Assembly: GCA_900551265.1 (NCBI GenBank)
Contig: URVL01000018.1
Coordinates: 1 to 23,612 of the forward strand
Length of the DNA stretch: 23,612 nucleotides
Direction of reading: 5' to 3'
DNA from: an uncultured Eubacteriales bacterium
Lineage (GTDB): Bacteria > Bacillota > Clostridia > Oscillospirales > QAMX01
This document shows, one piece after another, positions 6,715-16,100 of this stretch (positions are counted from its first letter, which is position 1; each line of letters opens with the position of its first letter). The notes under the pieces were generated by a model. The model ran no database searches and was not told the DNA's origin. It saw nothing but the letters and a program-made list of their open reading frames with translations. The translations under genes were made by a program, and so were the position numbers.

Positions 6715-8115
6715 TTAGCGCCGGCGCAGGAAACGAAGCCGCCGTGGCAAAGAAGAAAGCCAGCGCCAGAAGTCACGCAGCATATCGCGGGTTGTGGCAT
6801 CCCGGTCGTTATCCATTTTGGGAACAAGAAGGACGACGACAAGAAAGCGCAGGGTGATTGCAACGGCGATCAGAATCTTATACCGGTCAAATCCCACGTT
6901 GCCGGAGATACCGATCGACTGCATCCAGTCAAGCGCTGCGCCGCCGACTAAGACGCCGGCGAAAGAACCGCAGAGCGAGGTGATGCAGGAGAAGAAAGCC
7001 AGATAGGATGACCGTCCCTCATCTGGAGAGTAAGAGAGCTGCATCGTGGTCGCGGCAAGGTTGGACGCGCTCCAAAATGCTGCGCCAATGAAGTTGTGTG
7101 CAAACATCTGCCAGAGGTCGCCATAGCGCATGAAAAGGAAGAACCCCTGTGTCAGCGCGGCGACGAGTCCTGAGACAAGCATGACCGGCTTACAGCCATA
7201 GCGGTCGAGAAACCTGCCCCAGTGAGAGATGACAAAAATCGTGATGAGAGAGGCGGTAATGGTGCCGTAAATGGTGACGTTCATGTTCGACATGCCCATT
7301 TCGTTCATGGCATAGCGGGAAATATACATGCCGCTCATATTTGAGGTAAAGCACCAGGCAGCCCAAAAAACCGTAAAACGTACGAAAGGTTTGTCGTGGA
7401 CAACGCGCTTCATGGCCTGAACGACGTTCATTTTGACCGGCGGGGTTGAGTATACTTCCTTAATGAAAATGTAGCACAGCATATCTACAACGCCGAAGGT
7501 GCCACCCATAAGAAAGACAATGGTGTATTTAATCGGCCCTGCAACAGTATCCAGGATCTGTGCGACGATAAGCCCAAGTACGACACCGAAAATGGAGTTA
7601 ATGCAGTCGCGGCGGGACATCCAGCGGCCACGAATGCGTATCGGCATCAGGTCGGCCATCCAGGGCATCCAGCAGACGTTGATGAAAGAACCGCAACAGG
7701 AAGAAATACCGAGCAGGAAAATGACTGTCCAAAGCCGGAGCCAATCCGGATCTGCCGGAATAAAAAAGGGGACAAGCCCGAAAAGCAGCCACAGGACGCG
7801 GGAAAACAAGCCGAACGTGAGAAGATATTTTTTCCGCTTCTGCGTCCGGTTGACAATACTGGAAAAGGGGATCTGTAAAAATGCCGCGGCGAGTGGGATG
7901 CCGGTAATCAGGCCGTATTCAAAATCTCCGGCGCCTAGGAAATTGGAGAGCTGAATCATCGAAGTTGTGCCGCTGCCGCAGATAATCGTATGCATGTTGC
8001 CGAAAATATTGCTGAAGAGCAAGAAAAGCAGGCTTCGCTGAATGTCGGGAAGCAGCCGCGCCTCTGCATAAAGAGAAGCAAAGGGCGAATGAAATCTGAT
8101 TTTACGAAGGTTCAC
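6715..8115 (-). CDS. MFS transporter, probably for a sugar or glycoside
   Basis: A 466-residue integral membrane protein with about twelve hydrophobic segments in two halves, a basic cytoplasmic loop after the second/third helix (NRTQKRKKY) and an equivalent RFLDRYGCKPVML in the second half, which together mark the major facilitator superfamily. The C-terminus is very basic (RRLRFLRRR). The frame opens at an ATG at 8139, but CAGGAGGA lies 8 nt before an in-frame GTG at 8115 (then NLRKIRFHSPF), which I take as the start. It follows the GpsA-like gene by about 100 nt, in which a weak promoter (GGTAAA at 8198-8203 and ACTATG at 8175-8180, read as complements, 17 nt apart) is possible. The substrate is not recognisable; a neighbouring sugar kinase suggests a carbohydrate. 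Confidence 0.85.
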   Translation of the reverse strand: MNLRKIRFHSPFASLYAEARLLPDIQRSLLFLLFSNIFGNMHTIICGSGTTSMIQLSNFLGAGDFEYGLITGIPLAAAFLQIPFSSIVNRTQKRKKYLLTFGLFSRVLWLLFGLVPFFIPADPDWLRLWTVIFLLGISSCCGSFINVCWMPWMADLMPIRIRGRWMSRRDCINSIFGVVLGLIVAQILDTVAGPIKYTIVFLMGGTFGVVDMLCYIFIKEVYSTPPVKMNVVQAMKRVVHDKPFVRFTVFWAAWCFTSNMSGMYISRYAMNEMGMSNMNVTIYGTITASLITIFVISHWGRFLDRYGCKPVMLVSGLVAALTQGFFLFMRYGDLWQMFAHNFIGAAFWSASNLAATTMQLSYSPDEGRSSYLAFFSCITSLCGSFAGVLVGGAALDWMQSIGISGNVGFDRYKILIAVAITLRFLVVVLLVPKMDNDRDATTRDMLRDFWRWLSSLPRRLRFLRRR

Positions 8116-8219
8116 GTCCGCATCCTCCTGGATACCCATATTGAAATGAGCTGCCGAAAAGTCGTTACTCTGGCACTATGAAATTTTCGCGTTTTATGGT
8201 AAAATAGCAGAAAGACGCA

Positions 8220-9248
8220 TCAGGCGTTTCGCGCCATGGCGTGCCACGGGATATTCAGTTGTGCATGCTGGGAGAGGAGCTCATCGATGTGCATGAGAAG
8301 TGGAAATTCCGCAGGGTTTGCACGGCCGTCTTCTGCCATACGGCGCAGGGCGTGCGCGACGGTGACGTCTACCGCAGCAGACTCGAGCGTCACGCCGTTT
8401 AAGCGCGCTTTTGCCTCATCGATGTCCAGCCCGCGTCCGAGCAATTCTCCCAGGCGGCGGGAACGCCCGGCGTAAACCGTAACATAGAGATCGCCGGCGA
8501 AGTAGCATATGCTCTCCTCCTCTCCGCCCATGAGACGGATGAGGCGCAGCGTCTCGCGCGTGGCTTCGCCAAAGAGCGCGGATTCGGGATTCAGATTTTC
8601 AATACCCGCTTCCAGCTTCTGCCCGATTGCCAGCGCCACACCAAGCGCAAAACCGTTTTTCATGGCAACAGCACACTCGACGCCGGCGACATCCGTGGAA
8701 ATGCAGACGTGGTAGTGCTCTGTTTCAAGCATATCGCGCAGATGTTCCAGCAGCGCGCGGTCAGGACCACAGAAAGCAATGGTGGTGTCGTACCTGTCGC
8801 AGAGCTCGTAACATAGGCACGGTCCGCCGATTGCATTGAGGGAAAGCCTGCGTCCTTCTGGCAGGCGGCCGGCCATTGCAGTTGGAAATGGAAGCAGTGT
8901 GCCGTCTGGCTGCTCCTCAAGTCCCTTCGTGACGGAGAGTACCGGCACGCCGTCCGGAATTTTTGGCAGGACGGTGTTCTCAAACCATTTTGCCCCGAAG
9001 CTGGACACGCCGCCGATGACAAGCTCGGCGCCCTCCAGCGCTGTTTCCAGGTCCTCGATCTGATGGCAGCGCACGCCGTCGGGCAACCGGCGTTTTAATT
9101 TGATATGTTCGCCGGTTTTTTGCGCCGCGTCGATGATTTCACGGTCGAGATGCGTGCCGACGAGGCGGACTTCGTGACCGTTGTCGCGTGCGGGCCAGCA
9201 CATGGCGGAGCCCATGACGCCGGCCCCGACAATCGTGATAATTGACAT
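8220..9248 (-). CDS. NAD(P)-dependent glycerol-3-phosphate dehydrogenase-like protein (GpsA family, divergent)
   Basis: A 342-residue 6-phosphogluconate-dehydrogenase-fold protein. The N-terminal Rossmann motif is VGAGVMGSAM (residues 7-16); VTKGLEEQPDG (107-116, K109) and AMKNGFALG (195-203, K197) occupy the positions of GpsA's conserved lysines; AGDLYVTVYAGRSRRLGELLGRG corresponds to the GpsA GDL...SRNR region. The family reduces dihydroxyacetone phosphate to sn-glycerol 3-phosphate, but the substrate loop (IGGPCLCYELCDRYDTT) differs clearly from standard GpsA. Placed beside a sugar transporter and divergent from an FGGY kinase, it may act on another sugar or polyol phosphate. The start at 9248 (MSIITIVGAG) has GGGAG 8 nt upstream; an upstream ATG at 9269 would overlap that SD. 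Confidence 0.8.
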   Translation of the reverse strand: MSIITIVGAGVMGSAMCWPARDNGHEVRLVGTHLDREIIDAAQKTGEHIKLKRRLPDGVRCHQIEDLETALEGAELVIGGVSSFGAKWFENTVLPKIPDGVPVLSVTKGLEEQPDGTLLPFPTAMAGRLPEGRRLSLNAIGGPCLCYELCDRYDTTIAFCGPDRALLEHLRDMLETEHYHVCISTDVAGVECAVAMKNGFALGVALAIGQKLEAGIENLNPESALFGEATRETLRLIRLMGGEEESICYFAGDLYVTVYAGRSRRLGELLGRGLDIDEAKARLNGVTLESAAVDVTVAHALRRMAEDGRANPAEFPLLMHIDELLSQHAQLNIPWHAMARNA

Positions 9249-9306
9249 ACAGAAATCTCCCTTTTCCACTGATTTGTGATGTGTGGCGACAAGTCGTCTT
9301 TTGATT

Positions 9307-9335
9307 ACAATACACCATAGATAGACAAATGTAAA
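9307..9335 (-). promoter_or_regulatory. Candidate promoter of the GpsA-like/MFS unit
   Basis: On the minus strand TTTACA (9335-9330) and TATTGT (9312-9307) are 17 nt apart (5/6 and 4/6). It lies in the 114-nt gap shared with the divergent kinase gene, whose own promoter I could not place. A short inverted repeat (CGAC-AA-GTCG, 9287-9296) just downstream could be an operator. Confidence 0.4.
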
Positions 9336-9362
9336 GCTGTTTTTTTGAAAGGGTTGAGAATA

Positions 9363-10898
9363 ATGTTACTGGGAATCGACATTGGCACTTCGGCCACCAA
9401 AACCGTTCTTTTTGACCTGAACGGAAACGCGCTGGCCTCGCACACGATTGCCTATCCCATGCACTGTCCACGCAGCGGATGGGCGGAACAGAATCCGGAG
9501 GACTGGTGGAATGCCGCAGCGGATGGGATCCGCGCCGTTTTGTCGGAAAGCGGCGTCCGGGCCGGGGAAGTACGCGGCGTTGGACTTTCCGGACAGATGA
9601 ATGGGCATGTGATGACGGATCGGGACGGCCGGGTCCTGCGTCCGGCCATTCTCTGGTGCGACCTGCGCGCGACAGCGGAGGTGGAGGAGATGGAGCGCCG
9701 GGTGGGCCGGCGGCGTATCGTGGAATTGACCGGCAACCGTGCGATCCCGGGACTCGGCGCGGCCAAGATTTTGTGGGTGAAAAATAACCAGCCTGAGATC
9801 TATGAACGCGCGGCGCACATTATGGTGCCGAAGGACTATGTGCGCTATCGTCTGACGGGAGAGTACGCTACGGAAGTCTCCGACGCGTCCGGCATGCAGC
9901 TGCTGGATATCCGCCGCCGGGACTGGTCGGACGAATTGCTTGAAAAAATCGGCATCGACCGCGATAAACTGCCCCGCATGCACGAATCGCCGGAGGTGAC
10001 CGGCGTGGTTTCCCGGGAAGCCGCGGCCCGCACCGGACTTTTAGAAGGCACAATCGTCGTCGGCGGCGCTGGGGACAACCCTGCGGCGGGCGTTGGTATG
10101 GGCGCAATGACGGACGGCCGTGCGTTTACCACGATTGGCACCTCCGGCGTGCCATATCTGCTGACGGAAAAGGTGCTGCCGGACTATGACGGACGCGTCA
10201 ACTGTCTGTGCGCGGCGGCGCCTGGTAAGTGGATGATGATGGGGTGCATCCAGGCTGCGGGATATTCGCTCAAATGGCTGCGTGATGTGGTGTGCGGTAT
10301 AGAAATAGAAGAAGCCCGCGCGCTGGGACGCGATGCCTTTGAAATTATGGACGATCTGGCGTCCGGCGTCCGACCGGGGAGCGAGGGACTCTTATTCCTT
10401 CCGTACCTTTTGGGTGAACGTTCGCCGCACGCGGACGCGGATTGCCGCGGCGTATTTTTTGGGCTTTCCTCGATTCACAGCCGTCCGCATATGATTCGCG
10501 CCGTGATGGAGGGCGTCAGCTTCTCCATGCGTGAATGTCTGGACGTTTACCGGGAACTGGGCTGTACGCCGGACAATATGCGTGTCTGCGGCGGCGGCGG
10601 AAGGAGCGCGCTTTGGCGCCAGATGCTCGCGGACATTTACGGCTGCCCGGTTAGTACCGTGCAGTCTGCCGAGGGAGGCGCGGCGCTTGGCGTGGCGATT
10701 CTGGCAGGCGTGGGCGCGGGGGAGTATGCCTCCGTTGAGGAGGCGTGCGACGCGCTTGTGCGGGAAAAAGAGACTCATCTGCCTAATATGGAAGCGCATC
10801 GGACTTATGAGGGCTATTACGCGCTGCATAAGAAACTCTACCTGGATCTTTATGACGATTATAAGACGATTGCCCGTTTGACGGAAAATCAGGGCTAG
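9363..10898 (+). CDS. xylB: FGGY-family carbohydrate kinase, xylulokinase-like
   Basis: A 511-residue ATP-dependent sugar kinase. FGGY landmarks run in order: LLGIDIGTSATKT at the N-terminus (D6), GWAEQNPEDWW, GLSGQMNGHV, ILWCDLRA, MVPKDYVRYRLTG, GGAGDNPAAGVG (D238, the expected catalytic base), TTIGTSGVPY, LPYLLGERSPHADADCRGVFFGL and RVCGGGGRSALWRQMLADIYGCPV. Length and motif spacing match XylB, which phosphorylates D-xylulose at O5. One oddity: the substrate-contacting GQMHG of classical XylB reads GQMNG here (N80), so the sugar may differ. The ATG at 9363 has AAAGGG 9 nt upstream; an in-frame TTG at 9345 lacks a site. The divergent dehydrogenase and transporter genes probably belong to the same sugar pathway. 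Confidence 0.85.
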   Translation: MLLGIDIGTSATKTVLFDLNGNALASHTIAYPMHCPRSGWAEQNPEDWWNAAADGIRAVLSESGVRAGEVRGVGLSGQMNGHVMTDRDGRVLRPAILWCDLRATAEVEEMERRVGRRRIVELTGNRAIPGLGAAKILWVKNNQPEIYERAAHIMVPKDYVRYRLTGEYATEVSDASGMQLLDIRRRDWSDELLEKIGIDRDKLPRMHESPEVTGVVSREAAARTGLLEGTIVVGGAGDNPAAGVGMGAMTDGRAFTTIGTSGVPYLLTEKVLPDYDGRVNCLCAAAPGKWMMMGCIQAAGYSLKWLRDVVCGIEIEEARALGRDAFEIMDDLASGVRPGSEGLLFLPYLLGERSPHADADCRGVFFGLSSIHSRPHMIRAVMEGVSFSMRECLDVYRELGCTPDNMRVCGGGGRSALWRQMLADIYGCPVSTVQSAEGGAALGVAILAGVGAGEYASVEEACDALVREKETHLPNMEAHRTYEGYYALHKKLYLDLYDDYKTIARLTENQG

Positions 10899-11026
10899 GC
10901 GAGGGTATGCGCCCCATATGCCCGAATATGACGGCGGGCCATTCGAGAATCTGCATAAAAGCGCAGGTTTCCGGCAACGGGGATTTGTAATGTGCAACAA
11001 AACTACCTTTGACTTGCAATTTTCTC

Positions 11027-11056
11027 TTGACAAGTGTGTCCCGGCACGTTTATAAT
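11027..11056 (+). promoter_or_regulatory. Consensus sigma-A promoter of the glnA operon
   Basis: A perfect TTGACA (11027-11032) and a perfect TATAAT (11051-11056) are separated by 18 nt. Transcription would start around 11063, leaving a leader of about 94 nt before glnA. With such a strong promoter, control is likely exerted afterwards, at the leader terminator. Confidence 0.85.
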
Positions 11057-11064
11057 ACTGGCAT

Positions 11065-11117
11065 GAAGAAGAGCAATTGTGTTCTCCGGATGTCCCGGGA
11101 TCGCTTTGCTCTTTTTT
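11065..11117 (+). promoter_or_regulatory. Leader attenuator (terminator hairpin) before glnA, candidate ANTAR antitermination site
   Basis: Between the promoter and glnA lies an intrinsic-terminator structure: AAGAGCAA (11069-11076) pairs with TTGCTCTT (11106-11113), extendable outward by G·T and A-T pairs, with a run of six Ts at 11112-11117. An inner CCGG/CCGG stem (11086-11089, 11095-11098) caps it. A terminator ahead of the coding region would stop most transcripts. An alternative short hairpin at 11071-11086 with the six-base loop ATTGTG uses the terminator's 5' arm and is therefore mutually exclusive with it; its A at loop position 1 and G at position 4 fit the hexaloops bound by ANTAR proteins, although its stem has one mismatch. 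An ANTAR gene follows glnA directly. Confidence 0.6.
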
Positions 11118-11156
11118 CATTTGTAACGATTTGAACTACCGAAGGGAGCGGGATGT

Positions 11157-12488
11157 ATGGCAAAGTATTCAAAGGAAGATATTGTACGTCTGGTGAAAGA
11201 ACAGGATATTGAGTTCATCAGAATGCAATTTACGGATATATTTGGGCAACTCAAAAATGTGGCGATTACCAAATCGCAGATTGAAAAAGCTGTGAACAAC
11301 CAAATTATGATAGACGGAAGTTCCATTGAGGGATTTGTCCGCATTCAGGAATCCGATCAGTACCTCTATCCGGATCTTTCGAGTTTTCAGGTACTCCCCT
11401 GGCGCCCGCAATACGGAAAGGTGGCGCGTTTTATCTGCGATGTCCATAATCCGGACGGCACTCCCTTTGTCGGGGATCCCCGCGGCGTCCTGCAGCGCGT
11501 GCTGAAAAAGGCTGCGGATATGGGATATTCTTTTAATGTTGGACCGGAGTGCGAGTTCTTCCTCTTCCAAACGGACGGCGAGGGAAAACCCACGACGCAG
11601 ACAAATGACGAGGCCGGATATTTTGACCTTGGTCCTCTGGATCATGGAGAGGGTACGCGCCGTGAGATCTGCCTGGCGCTTGAGGCCATGGGCTTTGAGA
11701 TTGAGGCGTCGCACCATGAGGTGGCGGCCGGCCAACATGAGATCGACTTTAAATACGACGAGGCGCTGTCGGCAGCCGACAATATCATGACGTTTAAACT
11801 GGCGGTCAAGACGCTGGCGCAGAAAAACGGCTTACATGCCACGTTTATGCCAAAGCCTATCTGCGGGATAAACGGTTCGGGTATGCATACGAATATGTCG
11901 CTTTTTCAAAACGGCACAAACGTGTTTTACGATAAATCCGACGTACGCGGCCTCTCCAAAGAAGCATATAGCTTTATTGCAGGACTTCTTGCACATGTAA
12001 GAGGCATGGCGGCGATTACGAATCCGCTGGTAAATTCCTATAAGCGTCTGGTTCCCGGTTATGAAGCGCCGTGCTATCTTGCCTGGTCCGCTTCAAACCG
12101 CAGCGCGCTCATCCGCATTCCGGCGGCGCGCGGCCAAAGCACAAGGGTTGAGCTGCGTTGTCCGGATCCCTCCTGTAATCCCTATCTTGCGCTGGCGGTC
12201 TGCCTGGCAGCGGGACTTGACGGCATTGAGCGCGGTCTGACCCCGCCGGAGGAAATTACGGAGAATATCTTCGCTATGGACGACGCGGCGCGTGCGGCTG
12301 CAGGGATTGAGAGCCTGCCGGGTTCGCTTTATGAGGCGCTGGAAGCGCTGAAGGCCGATCCGCTGATGCGGGAGACGCTGGGCGAGCACGTGTTTACACA
12401 GTATGTCGCCGGTAAGGAAAAGGAATGGGATGAATACCGTACGCAAGTTTCCGACTGGGAGTGCCGTAAGTATATCATCGCATATTGA
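11157..12488 (+). CDS. glnA: Glutamine synthetase, type I
   Basis: Makes glutamine from glutamate, ammonia and ATP; the entry point of ammonia assimilation. The 443-residue length, without the ~25-residue insertion of the beta subtype, fits the GSI-alpha form of Bacillota, a dodecamer controlled by feedback and not by adenylylation. Visible family blocks: [90 protein letters not shown] and [22 protein letters not shown] lies 8 nt before the ATG. The gene is first in an apparent operon with the ANTAR regulator and gltBD, behind a consensus promoter and a leader terminator. No GlnR-type operator was seen in the leader. Confidence 0.97.
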   Translation: MAKYSKEDIVRLVKEQDIEFIRMQFTDIFGQLKNVAITKSQIEKAVNNQIMIDGSSIEGFVRIQESDQYLYPDLSSFQVLPWRPQYGKVARFICDVHNPDGTPFVGDPRGVLQRVLKKAADMGYSFNVGPECEFFLFQTDGEGKPTTQTNDEAGYFDLGPLDHGEGTRREICLALEAMGFEIEASHHEVAAGQHEIDFKYDEALSAADNIMTFKLAVKTLAQKNGLHATFMPKPICGINGSGMHTNMSLFQNGTNVFYDKSDVRGLSKEAYSFIAGLLAHVRGMAAITNPLVNSYKRLVPGYEAPCYLAWSASNRSALIRIPAARGQSTRVELRCPDPSCNPYLALAVCLAAGLDGIERGLTPPEEITENIFAMDDAARAAAGIESLPGSLYEALEALKADPLMRETLGEHVFTQYVAGKEKEWDEYRTQVSDWECRKYIIAY

Positions 12489-12517
12489 TTGAATTTTTTT
12501 AAAGGATTGGTTCCGCA

Positions 12518-13054
12518 ATGAACAGGGTAGTCATCGCATTTGAAAGCGAAAAAAACCGGTCGCAAACGGCGAACCTGCTTAGCGCCGGGAACATACCCGT
12601 CAGATACGCCTGCCGGAGCGGCGGCGAGGTGATCCGTTCCATCAAGTCGATGGGCGGCGGCGTAGTCGTCTGCGGATTCAAACTTTCAGATATGACGGCC
12701 TTTGAACTGGCCGAAAATTTGGACGACGAAGCGCAAATGCTGATCATCGCGTCTCCGGTACAGCTTGCCATGTGTGAAAATGAGGAGGTCTTCCTCCTAC
12801 CGACACCGGTGAACGGCGGCGTGCTGTGCGGATCGGTTGGGATGCTGCTGCAAATTGAGGAGCGCCGCCTGCGCAAGGCGGTTCCACGCCGTACGCCGGA
12901 GGAGGAGGCCGTCATCAGACGGGCAAAGCAGCTTTTGGTGGAGAAAAGCCGGATCACAGAAGGACAGGCGCATCGTATGATACAGCGCCAGAGCATGGAT
13001 ACCGGCATGAAAATGGCCGATGCGGCCAGAATGGTGATTGAGGCGCTCGGATGA
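12518..13054 (+). CDS. ANTAR-domain RNA-binding antiterminator with degenerate receiver (NitR-like)
   Basis: A 178-residue two-domain protein. Residues 1-~115 have a CheY-like receiver pattern (RVVIAFESEKNR..., VVVCGFKL, MLIIASP), but the phospho-acceptor Asp position is occupied by C52 in VVVCG, so phosphorylation control is unlikely. Residues ~116-176 form a helical ANTAR domain (EEEAVIRRAKQLLVEKSRI, EGQAHRMIQRQSMD, MADAARMVIEAL) of the kind that binds dual-hexaloop RNA hairpins and prevents termination. It sits 29 nt after glnA, with AAAGGA 11 nt before the ATG, and 46 nt before gltB. The leader terminator upstream of glnA is the obvious target. It may respond to nitrogen status through direct ligand or protein contact; which one cannot be read from the sequence. 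Confidence 0.9.
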   Translation: MNRVVIAFESEKNRSQTANLLSAGNIPVRYACRSGGEVIRSIKSMGGGVVVCGFKLSDMTAFELAENLDDEAQMLIIASPVQLAMCENEEVFLLPTPVNGGVLCGSVGMLLQIEERRLRKAVPRRTPEEEAVIRRAKQLLVEKSRITEGQAHRMIQRQSMDTGMKMADAARMVIEALG

Positions 13055-13100
13055 GCGCAGATTCAAATTTTAAGATTGTCTACGGTTAGGAGGTGCCGCC

Positions 13101-16100
13101 GTGAAATACGCTTGCGGCGATCAAAGAAAGAATACGGGCCTTTATGACGAACGTTTTGAACATGATGCGTGCGGCATCGGCGCGGTTGTCAGTATGAAAG
13201 GCGAGAAATCCTATCGGACCGTGGATGATGCGCTGAAGATTGTTGAAAAGCTGGAACATCGCGCCGGCCGTGACGCCACGGGCGAAACGGGTGACGGCGT
13301 TGGAATCTTACTTCAAATATCGCATCGTTTCTTTTCGCAAGTTGCGCGCGATGCGGGGATTGCCCTTGGCGAAGAGCGCGACTATGGCGTGGGTATGTTC
13401 TTTTTCCCGCAGGACGTTTTAAAGCGCAATCAGGCCATGAAGATGCTCGAGATTATCACGGAAAAGGAGGGCATGGAATTTCTGGGCTGGCGCAAGGTTC
13501 CGGTAGCGCCGGACATCCTGGGCCAAAAGGCGCGCGACTGTATGCCTTACATCATGCAGTGCTTTATCAAACGTCCGGAAAATGTGGCGCGCGGACTTGA
13601 CTTCGACCGGAAACTCTTTGTCGTACGCCGCGTGTTTGAACAGTCAAATGACAATACGTATGTGCCGTCCCTCTCGAGCCGGACCATTGTTTATAAAGGT
13701 ATGTTTCTCGTGCACCAGCTGCGCCGGTTCTATCTGGATTTGCAAAACCGCAGCTATGAAACGGCAATCGCGCTTGTGCATTCCAGGTTTTCCACCAATA
13801 CGAATCCGAGTTGGGAACGCGCGCATCCGAACCGGCTGATTTTACATAACGGCGAAATCAATACCATTCGCGGGAATATTGACCGTATGCTCGCACGCGA
13901 GGAAACCATGTACAGCCCCCTGCTTGCAGACGACATGGATAAAATCCTCCCGGTTGTCGAGACATCGGGCTCCGATTCCGCAATGCTTGATAACACTTTG
14001 GAATTTCTGATGTTCGGCGGGATGGAGCTTCCGAAAGCCGTGATGGTTACTATCCCGGAACCGTGGGCAAGCGATACAGATATGTCTCGCGCCAAGCGCG
14101 ATATGTATCACTATTACGCGACAATGATGGAGCCGTGGGACGGTCCGGCGGCGGTGCTGTTCTCCGACGGCGACGTGGTCGGCGCGGTGCTTGACCGCAA
14201 CGGCCTGCGCCCGGCACGCTACTATATTACGGATGACGATACGCTGATTCTCTCATCGGAGGTAGGCGTTTTGGACATGGACCCGGCGCGTATTGTGAAG
14301 AAGTCCCGCCTTCGCCCGGGGAAAATGTTGCTGGCCGATACGGTTCGCCGTACGCTTGTCGGCGACGACGAGCTGAAGGAACGCTATGCCGCCGAGCAGC
14401 CGTATGGAGAGTGGCTCGACCGGGAGCTTGTATACCTGAAGGACCTTCCCATCCCGAACCGCCGCGTGGAAATGCATGACCAGCGCCGTCGGGATCAGCT
14501 TTACAAGGCGTTTGGGTATACCTATGAGGATGTGAAGTCCGTGATTTTGCCGATGGCGCAGACGGGGAGTGAGCCAACCGCATCCATGGGCACGGACATC
14601 CCGCTTGCGGTGCTTTCCGAAAAACATCAGCCGCTGTTTAATTACTTCAAGCAAATGTTTGCGCAGGTCACGAACCCGCCGATTGATGCGATACGCGAGG
14701 AAATTGTTACGGATACCACCGTATATATTGGAGACGATGGGGATCTTCTGGAGGACCGCCCGGATAACTGCAACGTATTGCAGATTCAAAACCCGATCCT
14801 TACAAGCGTTGACCTGATGAAGATTCGGGACATGAAAAAGCCCGGGTTCAAGGTGGAAACCGTGTCTCTGCTTTATTATAAAAACACGCCGCTTGACCGT
14901 GCGCTTGACCATCTCTTCGTCCGCTGCGACCGCGCCTATCGGGGCGGCGCAAACGTCCTGATTCTTTCGGATCGGGGCGTGGATGAAAATCATGTGGCGA
15001 TTCCTTCGCTGCTGGCGGTTTCGGCGCTGGAGCAATATCTCGTGCGCACGAAAAAGCGTACGGCGGTCTCCGTCATCCTGGAGAGCGCGGAGCCGCGCAC
15101 CGTACACCATTTTGCAACGCTGCTCGGCTACGGGGCGCGTGCCGTAAATCCTTATCTGGCGCAGGAGTGCATTGCGGAGCTGATCGAAAAGGGCATGCTG
15201 GACAAGGATCTGCATGTGGCGATTGACGATTATAACAGCGCCGTGCTGCACGGAATTGTAAAGATTGCGTCCAAGATGGGTATTTCAACCATTCAGTCTT
15301 ACCAGAGCGCACAGATTTTCGAGGCGGTTGGGATCCGCAGCGATGTGATCGACCGGTATTTTACCAATACCATCAGCCGTGTTGGGGGCATAGGACTGGA
15401 AGAAATTGCAGAGGGCGTCGATTGGCGTCACACGCATGCGTTTGATCCGCTGGGATTGGGCACGGATTCCACGCTCGATACGACGGGAGCGCATCAGCTA
15501 CGGAGCGGCCCCGACAAGGAAGACCATATGTATAACCCGCTCACAATTGTCACCCTGCAACGGGCGGCACAGCTGGGCGATTACGGCATCTTTAAACAGT
15601 ATACCGCCATGGTGGACGACGAAACTAAGCCGCACACCCTGCGCGGGCTGCTGGACTTTGTGAAAAGCCCGGACGGCGGTATTCCGATTGAAGAAGTGGA
15701 GCCTGTTTCTGAAATCGTAAAGCGCTTTAAAACCGGCGCAATGTCCTATGGTTCCATTTCGCAGGAGGCGCATGAGTGCATGGCAATCGCCATGAACCGT
15801 CTCGGCGGACGCTCGAACTCCGGCGAGGGCGGCGAAATGCCGGAGCGCCTCGGCACAGAGCGCGGCTCCGCCATCAAGCAGGTTGCGTCAGGACGCTTCG
15901 GCGTGACGAGCGAATATCTGGTCAGTGCCGAGGAAATCCAGATTAAGATGGCGCAGGGCGCAAAACCCGGCGAGGGCGGACATTTGCCGGGACGGAAGGT
16001 GTATCCGTGGATTGCAAAAACGCGGCACTCTACCCCTGGCGTCGCGCTGATTTCGCCGCCGCCGCACCACGATATTTACTCGATCGAAGACCTTGCGCAG

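Noticed and set aside
14253..15251. Long open frame (332 codons) antisense to gltB
   Set aside because: It lies entirely within a complete gltB frame, has an arginine/histidine-rich composition typical of the reverse frame of GC-rich genes, and no family signature.
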